Assembly: GCA_003249935.1 (NCBI GenBank)
Contig: QKHT01000093.1
Span: forward strand, 1-41,250
Source: Bacteroidota bacterium
GTDB lineage: Bacteria > Bacteroidota > Bacteroidia > Bacteroidales > UBA5342
DNA: 41,250 bases
Reading direction: 5' to 3'
The notes under the pieces are model-generated. The model ran no database searches. It was not told where the DNA came from and saw only the letters and a program-made list of their open reading frames with translations. Position numbers and translations under genes: made by a program. Positions 15,628-24,805 of the stretch are shown piece by piece. Each line of letters starts with the position of its first letter. The stretch's first letter is position 1.

Positions 15628-18600
15628 GTTTTATAAACAATATAAATACAATTTCGCGCAACGAAGGCAAACTATTGTGGCGTAGCTGGTTTTTTAGGGT
15701 ATATGCCATATTGTTATTGCTTTTTCTGGTGTTCTTTAGTACCATGTATTTTGCAATTCCAAGTCAGGCCCGTTGGAGCCATAAGGCTTTGGAGTCGATG
15801 TTTGCGTATGTTCCGATGTTTTTTTTGAGTATTACGCAATCGTTGGTCGCTGTATTTTTGGCTTCTGATTTTTTAAAGCGCGATAAAAAACTGGATACGA
15901 CCGAAGTTATCTATGTACGGCCCATGTCGAACCTCGAATACGTTTTTGGTAAAACACTTGGGATATTAAAAGTTTTTGTGCTCTTCGATTTGGTTGTGCT
16001 GCTGGTTGGCGTGGTATTCAACGTAATAGTACCGGATGTTCAGTTGGATATTAAACTCTATTTTTATTATCTGTTGATATTGGTTATTCCGGGGTTGGTA
16101 TACTCGTTGGGCTTATCGTTTGTATTGATGTCGGTTTTAAAGAATCAGGCGGTTACTTTTTTGGTTATTCTTGCAATTTTTGGATTTTCGTTGTTTTATT
16201 TTTCGGGCGATTATTACAATGCTTTCGATTTTTCGGGCATACTGCAACCCGCTCTTTATTCGTCGATTACAGGTTTTGGTAATGGATGGGATCTTTTACT
16301 TCAGCGGGGAGCCTATTTTGTATTGGGTATTGGTTTTATAATGTTTACCATCTACTTTATGGTACGATTGCCGAATAAAGCGTGGTTAAAAAGGATGAAC
16401 CTATTTATCGCCATTTTGGTCACATCCATTGGCGGAGTACTCATGGCCGGATTTTATTCTCTCGAATCGGGAAAAGATAAGCGCAGGCTGGAGTATTTGG
16501 CCAGTAACGACCGGCATACCAATTCGCCTGTGTTTTCCATAGAAAAAAACGAGATGAACCTCATTCACAAAGGCAGTAAAATTGATGTAGAATCTACCAT
16601 TATCGGTTCAAACCAAAACGAAGGAACCATAGATACACTGTGGTTAGCCCTAAACCCCGGTTTTAAAATTAGAGAAGTAAAGCATGGCAGCGTTGATTTA
16701 AAATACAAAACAGACAAACACTTGATTGGATTGTTGCCTTTGGGAGGCGTTAAACCGGGCGAATCGTTTAGTTTTACAATAAAATACAGTGGACATCCGG
16801 TTGACGAAATATGTTATTTAAACACTTGGGACAAACCCTTTTATACAAGCAAAAACAATGACATGGCAAAGCTTGCCCAGCGGTATAGTTTTGTTAATGC
16901 GGATTATGTGTTACTTACGCCGGAGTCTTTGTGGTATCCTATTGCCGGAACTACATATAATACCATTAACCATTTGCATCGTGTGCCAGCCTTTACTTTG
17001 TTTAATTTATCGGTTCGAACCGATACTTCGTTGATGGTAATTAGCCAGGGGAAGCAGGTAAAAAAAGAGTTGGCAATTAATTTCTTAAACAAACAACCAT
17101 TGGATGGACTAAGTTTAATAATTGGCAAATACGAAAAGAAAATACGTACAATTGACAAGGTTGATTATGCGATATATAACATAAAGGGGCATGATTTTTA
17201 CAGTCGGTATTTCCCGAATCTGGGCGACAGTATAGTGGATGCTATAAAGGGATTTAAGAGTGATTATGAGAGGAATATAGACCTGACATATCCTTTTAAA
17301 AGATTTAGTATGATAGAAGTTCCGGCACAATTTTCGGCACAGCAGCAATTACTAACGGTGGCATCAGAGATGGTTCAACCCGAAATGGTGTTAATACCCG
17401 AAAAAGCTTACAATATTAGCGGAGCCGATTTTGCACGGTATATCAAATATGAGAAAGATCGAAATGACAATAAAAACAAACTTCCCAAGGATTTGGAGTA
17501 TGAGCGATTCCGGCGATTTTTGTTTTCGACATTTTACAGTGGGATGCAAAGAAATTCGGCAGGAATAAGAGTTGAAGGGATGGATCAAGCAGGATTTTTA
17601 TCCGGAGCTTCAACTTATACCGGTAACCAACAAAATATTTTTCCGCTCTTTTATACCCGAGTAACGGCATTTTATTCGCACAATGTTCCGTTTATGAATA
17701 ATATCATCGAAACCTACCTTCGTGATGACTATCAGTTTTCGTTTTTATCCCGAACAGGCGGAGGCGTAGACAATAAAGAACTTGCCAATTTAGCACTAAA
17801 GGATTCGTCGCTGGCATCTATTCTCAGTAATCCCGAACAGCGCAAAATTGTGGCCGATGCGATAGGTCAAAAAGGAAATTACCTTTTTGCGCTCTTACAG
17901 CAAAAGGTTACAAAAGCGGCGTTTGATGACTTTTTTTACTATTTTCTCGAAGACAATCAATTTAAAGTAATAAGCGAAAAAAAGTTTTCGGAAGCAATGA
18001 ATGCCGAACTCAAGTTTAATCCCGATAGTTTAATAAACAGTTGGAGCGAACGCACCGGCGTAGCATCGTATATCTTTAACACACCCAAGGTAATTGAGAC
18101 CAGGGATGACGAAGGTCAGGTATTTGTGGTAAAGTTTTCGGCTTGGAATAAAAGCAGTAACACAGGATTACTTTCTGTATCGTTAAGAGCAGGACGTGGT
18201 GGTCCCGGCAGTGGATCGGGAGAAGAACAAAGATTCTACACATTAAAACCAGGCGAAACACACGACTATTCGATTGTAATGTATGACCAACCACGTATGA
18301 TGACCATTAATACAGTAATGTCGACCAACATACCAATGATTAGAAGTTTTTTCCTCAGAAACACAGAAAAATACAAAAGATATCCGATAGAAGAGTCGGA
18401 TAAATTATCGGTAACAACATTAAGGAGGGAAAACGACAATGAAATTATTGTTGACAATGAAGACAAGGGTTTTAAACGAAATTCCTCGAAAACAATCAAT
18501 AAACTCCGCAAATTTGCCGATTCGCAAAAAGAAGAGAACAAAATAAAATATGGTTCAATTTCTTCCTATTACAACCCCGATTTTTGGCGCGCCGTATCAC

Positions 18601-19037
18601 ACACATCGTTTTATGGCACAGATATTTGCTCAGGATATTACACCAAAGGAGGCGATGGAAAATTAGAAGCCACCTGGCAGGCCAAACTAAAAGAACCGGG
18701 CTACTATAATATTTACACCTATATTCCGCTCGGTGTGATGTACAGTTTTGATCGCGGCCGCTCATCGGGTGGAAGCAGAGGCAGTAGTGGAGACAGAGGG
18801 AGTGATCGTGGAGGTCCGAAACTTGAAGACGACGGCACGGAATATAATTACACAATTTATACTGCTGATGGCAAGGAACAGCTAACCTATACCATTAATC
18901 GCGACACAAAAGACGGATGGAATCTGTTAGGTTCGTACTACTTGTCGGGCGACTCGTGCAAAGTTGTATTGAGCAACAAGTCGAATGGTAAACGAATTTT
19001 TGCTGATGCAATTAAATGGGAAAGGAAAGAACAGTAA
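15624..19037 (+). CDS. Giant ABC-2 permease with extracytoplasmic M1-like region and golvesin-C-like domain
   Basis: A 1137-residue protein. Residues 1-285 form an ABC-2-type permease with about seven membrane helices (for example 22-43, 62-85, 107-136, 230-250, 263-281). Residues 290-980 are a large soluble region, presumably periplasmic, whose central part (MVQPEMVLIPE, an acidic helical stretch, NIIETYLRDDY) recalls permeases fused to M1-aminopeptidase-like modules in Bacteroidota; no HExxH zinc motif is present, so it would not be a peptidase. Residues about 985-1134 match the golvesin C-terminal/xanthan-lyase-associated domain: YYNIYTYIPL, NYTIYTADGKEQLTY, DGWNLLGSYYLSGDSCKVVL, FADAIKWER. 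A Ser/Gly/Arg/Asp-rich loop (about 1043-1069) interrupts this domain. Start overlaps NBD1. It likely pairs with NBD1. The domain calls beyond the permease are from pattern memory. Confidence 0.8.
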   Translation: MSFINNINTISRNEGKLLWRSWFFRVYAILLLLFLVFFSTMYFAIPSQARWSHKALESMFAYVPMFFLSITQSLVAVFLASDFLKRDKKLDTTEVIYVRPMSNLEYVFGKTLGILKVFVLFDLVVLLVGVVFNVIVPDVQLDIKLYFYYLLILVIPGLVYSLGLSFVLMSVLKNQAVTFLVILAIFGFSLFYFSGDYYNAFDFSGILQPALYSSITGFGNGWDLLLQRGAYFVLGIGFIMFTIYFMVRLPNKAWLKRMNLFIAILVTSIGGVLMAGFYSLESGKDKRRLEYLASNDRHTNSPVFSIEKNEMNLIHKGSKIDVESTIIGSNQNEGTIDTLWLALNPGFKIREVKHGSVDLKYKTDKHLIGLLPLGGVKPGESFSFTIKYSGHPVDEICYLNTWDKPFYTSKNNDMAKLAQRYSFVNADYVLLTPESLWYPIAGTTYNTINHLHRVPAFTLFNLSVRTDTSLMVISQGKQVKKELAINFLNKQPLDGLSLIIGKYEKKIRTIDKVDYAIYNIKGHDFYSRYFPNLGDSIVDAIKGFKSDYERNIDLTYPFKRFSMIEVPAQFSAQQQLLTVASEMVQPEMVLIPEKAYNISGADFARYIKYEKDRNDNKNKLPKDLEYERFRRFLFSTFYSGMQRNSAGIRVEGMDQAGFLSGASTYTGNQQNIFPLFYTRVTAFYSHNVPFMNNIIETYLRDDYQFSFLSRTGGGVDNKELANLALKDSSLASILSNPEQRKIVADAIGQKGNYLFALLQQKVTKAAFDDFFYYFLEDNQFKVISEKKFSEAMNAELKFNPDSLINSWSERTGVASYIFNTPKVIETRDDEGQVFVVKFSAWNKSSNTGLLSVSLRAGRGGPGSGSGEEQRFYTLKPGETHDYSIVMYDQPRMMTINTVMSTNIPMIRSFFLRNTEKYKRYPIEESDKLSVTTLRRENDNEIIVDNEDKGFKRNSSKTINKLRKFADSQKEENKIKYGSISSYYNPDFWRAVSHTSFYGTDICSGYYTKGGDGKLEATWQAKLKEPGYYNIYTYIPLGVMYSFDRGRSSGGSRGSSGDRGSDRGGPKLEDDGTEYNYTIYTADGKEQLTYTINRDTKDGWNLLGSYYLSGDSCKVVLSNKSNGKRIFADAIKWERKEQ

Positions 19038-19066
19038 GAAAAAGAATTTGAGTAACAGAATAAAGA

Positions 19067-20581
19067 ATGAATAAATATTTGAAAATGAATAAAATATACG
19101 CCATTTTGGCATTTGGCGCATCACTTTCGGTTGTGCATGCACAAGACATTCTTACGCTTGAGAAAGCCGTAGAACTGGCTGCCCAAAACAGTCCGGATTT
19201 AAAACAATCGGAATTAAGATACGAACAAAGTGACTGGAATCTGAAAGCGCAGAAAGCGCTTCAGAAATCGAGTTTTGCATTAGGCATTGATCCGTATACC
19301 TACTCCAAGACACAACGATTCGATGATAAATTTTCGGACTGGTACACAACCGAATCGCAGTCGATTGGGGGTGATTTTTCTATCCGTCAGCCACTAATGG
19401 CTACCGATGGACAATTCGATTTTTCCAATAGTTTATCCTACATGAGCAGGGCGACTACCCGCTCGGTATTAAGGGGGAATGATACCATATCGGAAACTAC
19501 TACAAACAACTCATATGCCGACATTCTTAAACTCACATTTACACAACCACTGTTTACGTATAACCAGCAAAAGTTAACCATGCGGACGTTGGTTCTGAAT
19601 GCTGAAAACAGCCAGATTGATTATAATTTGAAAAAACTTAATCTGGAAGTAAACGTAGCCAATTCGTTTTACGACATCTATTCGCAACAAATGGTCATAG
19701 ATGTGGCTACAGAAGAGGCAAAAAACAATCAGGAGAGTTACGATATTATAAAAAACAAAGTTGATGCAGGGTTGGCCGCATTGGGCGAATTGTACCAGGC
19801 CGAACTAAACCTCGCATCCAGTAAATCATCGCTTCAAAACAAAAAGGTTCAACTCGAAAACATGAAGGATAATTTTAGAGTATTAATTGGTATGCCATTG
19901 AATTACGAGTTTAAAACTGTTGGCGAAGTGACCATGAAGGAAGTTACTGTAAACCTTGATAAAGCTGTAAACTTTGCACTCGAAAACCGAATGGAGTTGC
20001 GTCAGCGAAAAATAGATTTGGAAAAAAGCCAGTTCGATCTGATTAAAGCCAAAGCCATTAATGAATTTCGCGGTGACTTAAAAGGGTCGATTGGCATTTC
20101 GGCTAATTCGGGTTCATTAAATACATTATTCGACAATCCGGAACGTACACCCACATTTGGTTTGAGTTTATCGATTCCGTTATTCGATTGGGGATACCGT
20201 AAGGCCAAAGTAAAAGCAGCAGAGATATCAAGAACGCTTACCGAAATGAACATTCAGGACGAAAAACTAACGATTGAAACAACAATCAGAAAAAGTTACC
20301 GAAATCTGCAAAACCTGTTAAGTCAGATTGAGATAGAACGACAGAATGTAAAAAACGCAGAATTAACTTACCAGATTAATCTCGAAAAGTATAAAAATGG
20401 CGATTTGACTTCGATGGATTTACAACTACAACAAAATCAGTTATCTACCAAAAGAATAAACTTTACACAATCGCTCATAAACTACAAAATAGAGCTTTTG
20501 AACATGAAGATTCAAACGTTGTACGATTTTGAACGAAATACCCCGGTAGCCAATTTAAATTTATTTGTTAAACCAGAATAA
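19067..20581 (+). CDS. TolC-family outer-membrane efflux channel
   Basis: A 504-residue outer-membrane factor. The signal peptide ends in VVHAQ, just before DILTLEKAVELAAQNSPDLKQ, the standard TolC N-terminus. Two repeats of long coiled-coil helices follow, with SFYDIYSQQMVIDVATEEAK and the link KNKVDAGLAALGELYQAELNLAS in the first half and KYKNGDLTSMDLQLQQNQLS in the second; the strand motif FGLSLSIPLFDWGYRKAK is typical. It should form the trimeric exit duct for this operon. An ATG six codons later (19085) also gives a good signal peptide. It starts 29 nt after the permease gene and ends 10 nt before the adaptor gene. Confidence 0.92.
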   Translation: MNKYLKMNKIYAILAFGASLSVVHAQDILTLEKAVELAAQNSPDLKQSELRYEQSDWNLKAQKALQKSSFALGIDPYTYSKTQRFDDKFSDWYTTESQSIGGDFSIRQPLMATDGQFDFSNSLSYMSRATTRSVLRGNDTISETTTNNSYADILKLTFTQPLFTYNQQKLTMRTLVLNAENSQIDYNLKKLNLEVNVANSFYDIYSQQMVIDVATEEAKNNQESYDIIKNKVDAGLAALGELYQAELNLASSKSSLQNKKVQLENMKDNFRVLIGMPLNYEFKTVGEVTMKEVTVNLDKAVNFALENRMELRQRKIDLEKSQFDLIKAKAINEFRGDLKGSIGISANSGSLNTLFDNPERTPTFGLSLSIPLFDWGYRKAKVKAAEISRTLTEMNIQDEKLTIETTIRKSYRNLQNLLSQIEIERQNVKNAELTYQINLEKYKNGDLTSMDLQLQQNQLSTKRINFTQSLINYKIELLNMKIQTLYDFERNTPVANLNLFVKPE

Positions 20582-20591
20582 TATTAATACA

Positions 20592-21665
20592 ATGTATACT
20601 TTTAAAATCACCACATTTGCAGCACTCATTGTTTTAGCTACATCGTGCGGCCAAAAAGATGTTACGATTAAAGAATCGCTCACCGTACCGGTTACCGTGC
20701 GCCAGTTAAAACCAACCACCATTGCGTCCATTGTCAATTCAACAGGCACAATTCTGCCAAAAGGTTCGGTAACGATTACATCGGAAATGGCAGGCAAGTA
20801 TTTTTTACAAAAAAACAGCCGCACCGGAGAACTTTATAAGATGGGCGATTTGGTGAACAAAGGCGACATCATTGTAAAATTTCAGGATGCCGAATATGAA
20901 AACGGGATTAAAATAGAATCGATTAAGTTGAACCTTGATATTACAAAACAAGAATTTGACAAACAACAATCGTTGTATGATAAAGGAGGTGTGACCCTGC
21001 GCGAAGTAAAAAATGCAGAGGTTAGCTATATTAATGCAAAGTATGCCTATGAAAATGCGAAACTGAATCTCGACAAAATGGTAGTAGTAGCACCAATTTC
21101 GGGTGCAATTACACAACTTCCCTATTACACGCAAGGCACCGATGTAGAAGCTAAACAACCAATGTTTCAGATTATGGATAACAAAATGCTCTATTTGGAA
21201 GTTAGTTTGCCTGAGAAGTACTATAACACCGTTTATAATGGCTACGAAGTATATCTTACCAATTATACGCTGCCCGAAGATACACTTACAGGAGAAATTA
21301 CACAAATTGCTCCGGCCATAGATGCCACTTCGCGCACCTTTAAAGCCATCGTAGAGGTAAAAAACAAAAAGCAGTTATTTCTACCCGGAATGTTTGTAAA
21401 AGCCGATATTGTGCTCGAAAAAAAGACCGATGCACTGGTGGTTCCAAAAGAAATACTATCAGGACGTGGCAATTCGTTCAATGTTTTTGTGGTAGAAGAT
21501 GGCGAAGCTAAAGAACGCCGCGTACACACCGGCATTGAACAGGATAACAAAGTGGAAATTATAGATGGGCTTAGTGTCGAAGATCGTTTAGTAATAAAAG
21601 GGTACGAAACATTAAAAGATAAGGCAAAAGTTCGTGTTTTGGAAGAATCGAAAAACGAGAATTGA
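20592..21665 (+). CDS. Membrane-fusion (adaptor) lipoprotein, RND/HlyD type
   Basis: A 357-residue periplasmic adaptor. The start at 20592 gives a lipoprotein signal with lipobox LATSC (C19), so the protein is lipid-anchored. Next come the barrel-sandwich/lipoyl half (IVNSTGTILPKGSVTI, GDLVNKGDIIVKF), a short helical hairpin (KLNLDITKQEFDKQQSLYDKG and KNAEVSYINAKYAYENAKL), the second lipoyl half (MVVVAPISGAI) and the beta-barrel domain (AIDATSRTFKAIVEVKN, LFLPGMFVKADIVL). It should link the inner-membrane pumps with the TolC-type channel. It is the only adaptor in the operon although both an ABC transporter and two RND proteins are present, so it may be shared. It lies 41 nt before RND1. Confidence 0.92.
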   Translation: MYTFKITTFAALIVLATSCGQKDVTIKESLTVPVTVRQLKPTTIASIVNSTGTILPKGSVTITSEMAGKYFLQKNSRTGELYKMGDLVNKGDIIVKFQDAEYENGIKIESIKLNLDITKQEFDKQQSLYDKGGVTLREVKNAEVSYINAKYAYENAKLNLDKMVVVAPISGAITQLPYYTQGTDVEAKQPMFQIMDNKMLYLEVSLPEKYYNTVYNGYEVYLTNYTLPEDTLTGEITQIAPAIDATSRTFKAIVEVKNKKQLFLPGMFVKADIVLEKKTDALVVPKEILSGRGNSFNVFVVEDGEAKERRVHTGIEQDNKVEIIDGLSVEDRLVIKGYETLKDKAKVRVLEESKNEN

Positions 21666-21706
21666 TTTTCTACATCGGCAATGGTGAATAAAAAACAGAT
21701 AATCGA

Positions 21707-24700
21707 ATGAAAAGCATCACGCAATTTGCGGTAAAATATCCGGTAACAGTAGCCATGATAGTCATGGGAACGTTGTTATTGGGCTACATCTCATTTGGCA
21801 AATTAGGAATGGATTTGTTTCCAAACCTCAAAAGCCCCAAAATTTATGTAGAAGTAAAATCGGGTGAACGCCCCCCCGAAGAGATGGAAGAAGTCATTGT
21901 AAACAAAGTAGAGGCAGTGGCCATCCGTCAGAGCGATGTTGTAAATGTAACCTCGGTTTCCACAGTTGGTTCAGCCCAAATAGTGGTTGAATATGCGTGG
22001 AGAAAAGACATGAATGAAGCCTTCCTCGATTTACAAAAATCTTTGGCATCGTTTGGTCAAAGTAGTGATGTAGATGAACTTACCATTTCTCAACACGACC
22101 CCAATGCCACGCCAATTGTTACCATTGCACTTACAAACAACGACATAAAAGATTTGAATGCATTGCGAAGAACGGCCGAAGGGTACATTCGGAATGAACT
22201 GATACGATTGGAAGGTATAGCGGAAGTAGAGGTTGCAGGGGCCGATCGCCAGGAAGTTTTGGTTGAAACAGACCCGAAATTACTGGAAGCATACGGTTTG
22301 TCGCCCAACGATGTGGCTTCGAAAATAAAGAGTTTTAACCAAAACGTATCGGGTGGTTCCGTGGTTGAAAAGGGTCGTCGCTATGTGGTTAAAGGATTGA
22401 GCCAGATTACGGCACTTGAAGATTTGAGGAATGTAATTCTGAAAGTACAACGGCCCACGGCGGCCCAACTTAAAGCCGGAGCCATTCAATCGGTGGTTCG
22501 GATTTCTGATGTAGCTAAGGTAACGCTAAACACCACTGAGCGTGATAATTCAGTGTTTTTAAATGGTGAGCCATGTATTGGATTGTCGGTATATAAAGAA
22601 ACGCGTTACAATACAGTTCAGGCTGTAAAAAATCTACAGGACGACCTTAAAAAAATTGAAAAAGCACTACCGGGTTATAAATTTACAATTGTACAAAATC
22701 AGGGCAATTTCATATCATCGGCCATTGGTGAAGTGGAATCGAGCGCAGGATATGGGATGATTCTTGCCGTGTTTGTACTTATTTTGTTCTTGCGCAGTTT
22801 CAAAACCACGTTGGTTGTAAGCATCGCAATGCCAATATCAATTATAGCCACATTCACGCTTATGTACTTTAACCATCTAACGCTTAATGTGATGACATTG
22901 GGTGGATTGGCTCTCGGAGCGGGTATGCTGGTTGATAATGCCATTGTGGTAATAGAAAATATTTTCAGGTTACGAACCAATGGCATGTCGGTTCGTGAGG
23001 CTGCGGTAGAAGGCACTTCGCAGGTAGGTGGTGCGGTATTTTCATCGACACTAACGACTATCGTTGTGTTTTTACCAATTGTATATCTTAATGGTGCTTC
23101 GGGCGAATTATTTCGCGAACAAGCCCTTACGGTTACCTACTCATTGTTGTGTTCACTCATTGTAGCAATATTGGTTATTCCCGTGCTTTACGACCGTTTT
23201 ATTGGTTCGAAAAAAAAGGTTATTATGGCCGAACCAATAAAAACTGGTGTTTCGTTCAATTTTTATCGTAAGATATTAGGCAATATACTGAACCACAAAA
23301 CGGCAATTATTGGTAGTTCGTTGGTATTGTTGGTTGCCGGTTATTTTATGGCCCGAACTTTAGGAAGTGAATTTATGCCGGTTTCGGCCGATAGAAGCTT
23401 TTTGGTTGATGTTAAAATGCCTGAAGGAACAGGTCTCGACCGTACCGTTGGTGCCTCGCAAGGTGTGGTTAATTTTATTTCGGCACTGGCTCCCGACGAA
23501 ATTGAGTTTTCGTATAATGTAGCTGGCCCGGCAGCCGGCGAAATTGGTGGCGAACAATCGGTATTTCTCGACCAGAATACAGCACTGATAAAAGTGATGC
23601 TCAAAGCGGGTTCAAACAAAAGCACCTCAACTTTAATGAAAGCGATTACCGCTCATTACAACGGTTTGCAGGACATTGAGATCCGATGTCGGCAGGAAGA
23701 GTCATCACTTCAATCGGTTTTGGGAACAGAAGAAGCACCAATGGTTGTTGAAATATCGGGCGAAGATGCTGATGTTCTCGAAAGTTTGACCAAAGAAGCT
23801 GTTGAAAAATTGAGTGATGTGCCCGGATTAATTGCCTTAGAAACATCGATAGAAGGCGGTGCACCCGAAGTAGAAATAAACATTGACCGTTACAGAGCCG
23901 GCATTCTCGGATTAGATGTAAGCGCAGTGGTAGGAGCTATCAAAGAAGCACTTAGCGGCACCGATGCCGGTCAGGTGGATTTAAATGGCGATATTGACCA
24001 GATTGTAATTAAGAACAGAGCCATTTCGCTGAACGATATCGCTTTAATCAATATTAAATCGGGGTCGGGATATGTGAGTATTGGCGAAGTAGCAAAAATT
24101 AAAATCGGATCGGCAGCCAAACAGGTTTTGCACAACAATCAGAACCGCGTAATAAAGGTAATGGCAGGAATTGCACCCGGCTATATTTTGGACAAAGTGG
24201 CCGAAAATGTCAATGAAGTGATGGCCACAATCGATTTTCCGGCCGAATATAAATACAATCTTACCGGACAGGAGGAAAAAAGACGTGAAGCTACCGGCAG
24301 CCTGACATTTGCGTTACTCCTTTCATTGATATTGGTATATATGGTTATGGCTTCGCAATTCGAGCATTTGGTTCATCCCTTTGTTGTATTACTAACGGTG
24401 CCATTGTCGATTATTGGCGGACTGATCCCCTTTTGGTTAACCGGTTCACCCCTTAACATGATGGCTTACATTGGGTTAATTATGCTTGGTGGCATTGCAG
24501 TAAACAACTCAATTATATTGGTTGATGCCATCAATCAGTTTAGACGAGAAGGTGTAGAATTGAAAGAAGCCATTATTAATGCCGGAGGTAACCGGATAAG
24601 ACCAATATTAATGACCACATTAACAACAATACTCGGCATGCTGCCAATGACATTTGGATTTGGCGAAAGTGCTTCTCTCAGAGCCCCGATGGCTTGGGCT

Positions 24701-24805
24701 GTAATTGGTGGGTTGATGGTCGCAACGATTATTTCGCTGGTAGTAATACCATGTGTTTACTATGTATTCAACCGCCGGTATAAGCATAAAACTTTAGATG
24801 TATGA
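21707..24805 (+). CDS. RND efflux permease subunit 1 (AcrB/MdtB superfamily)
   Basis: A 1032-residue pump protein with the complete RND plan: TM1 near residues 10-30, a first periplasmic porter loop, TM2-6 from about 340, a second loop, TM8-12 from about 860. The TM4 motif is GAGMLVDNAIVVIENIFRL, keeping one of the paired proton-relay aspartates (D410) with Asn at 411. In TM10 the position of the AcrB lysine is Asn (N933, in GGIAVNNSIILVD), a state also seen in other RND subfamilies. The stop overlaps the start of the second RND gene (ATGA), so the two are made together and may form a mixed trimer as MdtB and MdtC do. Confidence 0.93.
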   Translation: MKSITQFAVKYPVTVAMIVMGTLLLGYISFGKLGMDLFPNLKSPKIYVEVKSGERPPEEMEEVIVNKVEAVAIRQSDVVNVTSVSTVGSAQIVVEYAWRKDMNEAFLDLQKSLASFGQSSDVDELTISQHDPNATPIVTIALTNNDIKDLNALRRTAEGYIRNELIRLEGIAEVEVAGADRQEVLVETDPKLLEAYGLSPNDVASKIKSFNQNVSGGSVVEKGRRYVVKGLSQITALEDLRNVILKVQRPTAAQLKAGAIQSVVRISDVAKVTLNTTERDNSVFLNGEPCIGLSVYKETRYNTVQAVKNLQDDLKKIEKALPGYKFTIVQNQGNFISSAIGEVESSAGYGMILAVFVLILFLRSFKTTLVVSIAMPISIIATFTLMYFNHLTLNVMTLGGLALGAGMLVDNAIVVIENIFRLRTNGMSVREAAVEGTSQVGGAVFSSTLTTIVVFLPIVYLNGASGELFREQALTVTYSLLCSLIVAILVIPVLYDRFIGSKKKVIMAEPIKTGVSFNFYRKILGNILNHKTAIIGSSLVLLVAGYFMARTLGSEFMPVSADRSFLVDVKMPEGTGLDRTVGASQGVVNFISALAPDEIEFSYNVAGPAAGEIGGEQSVFLDQNTALIKVMLKAGSNKSTSTLMKAITAHYNGLQDIEIRCRQEESSLQSVLGTEEAPMVVEISGEDADVLESLTKEAVEKLSDVPGLIALETSIEGGAPEVEINIDRYRAGILGLDVSAVVGAIKEALSGTDAGQVDLNGDIDQIVIKNRAISLNDIALINIKSGSGYVSIGEVAKIKIGSAAKQVLHNNQNRVIKVMAGIAPGYILDKVAENVNEVMATIDFPAEYKYNLTGQEEKRREATGSLTFALLLSLILVYMVMASQFEHLVHPFVVLLTVPLSIIGGLIPFWLTGSPLNMMAYIGLIMLGGIAVNNSIILVDAINQFRREGVELKEAIINAGGNRIRPILMTTLTTILGMLPMTFGFGESASLRAPMAWAVIGGLMVATIISLVVIPCVYYVFNRRYKHKTLDV

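Noticed and set aside
20805-21305. 166-residue minus-strand open frame opposite the adaptor gene
   Set aside because: It is antisense to a well-supported coding gene and has low-complexity hydrophobic composition typical of a shadow frame.
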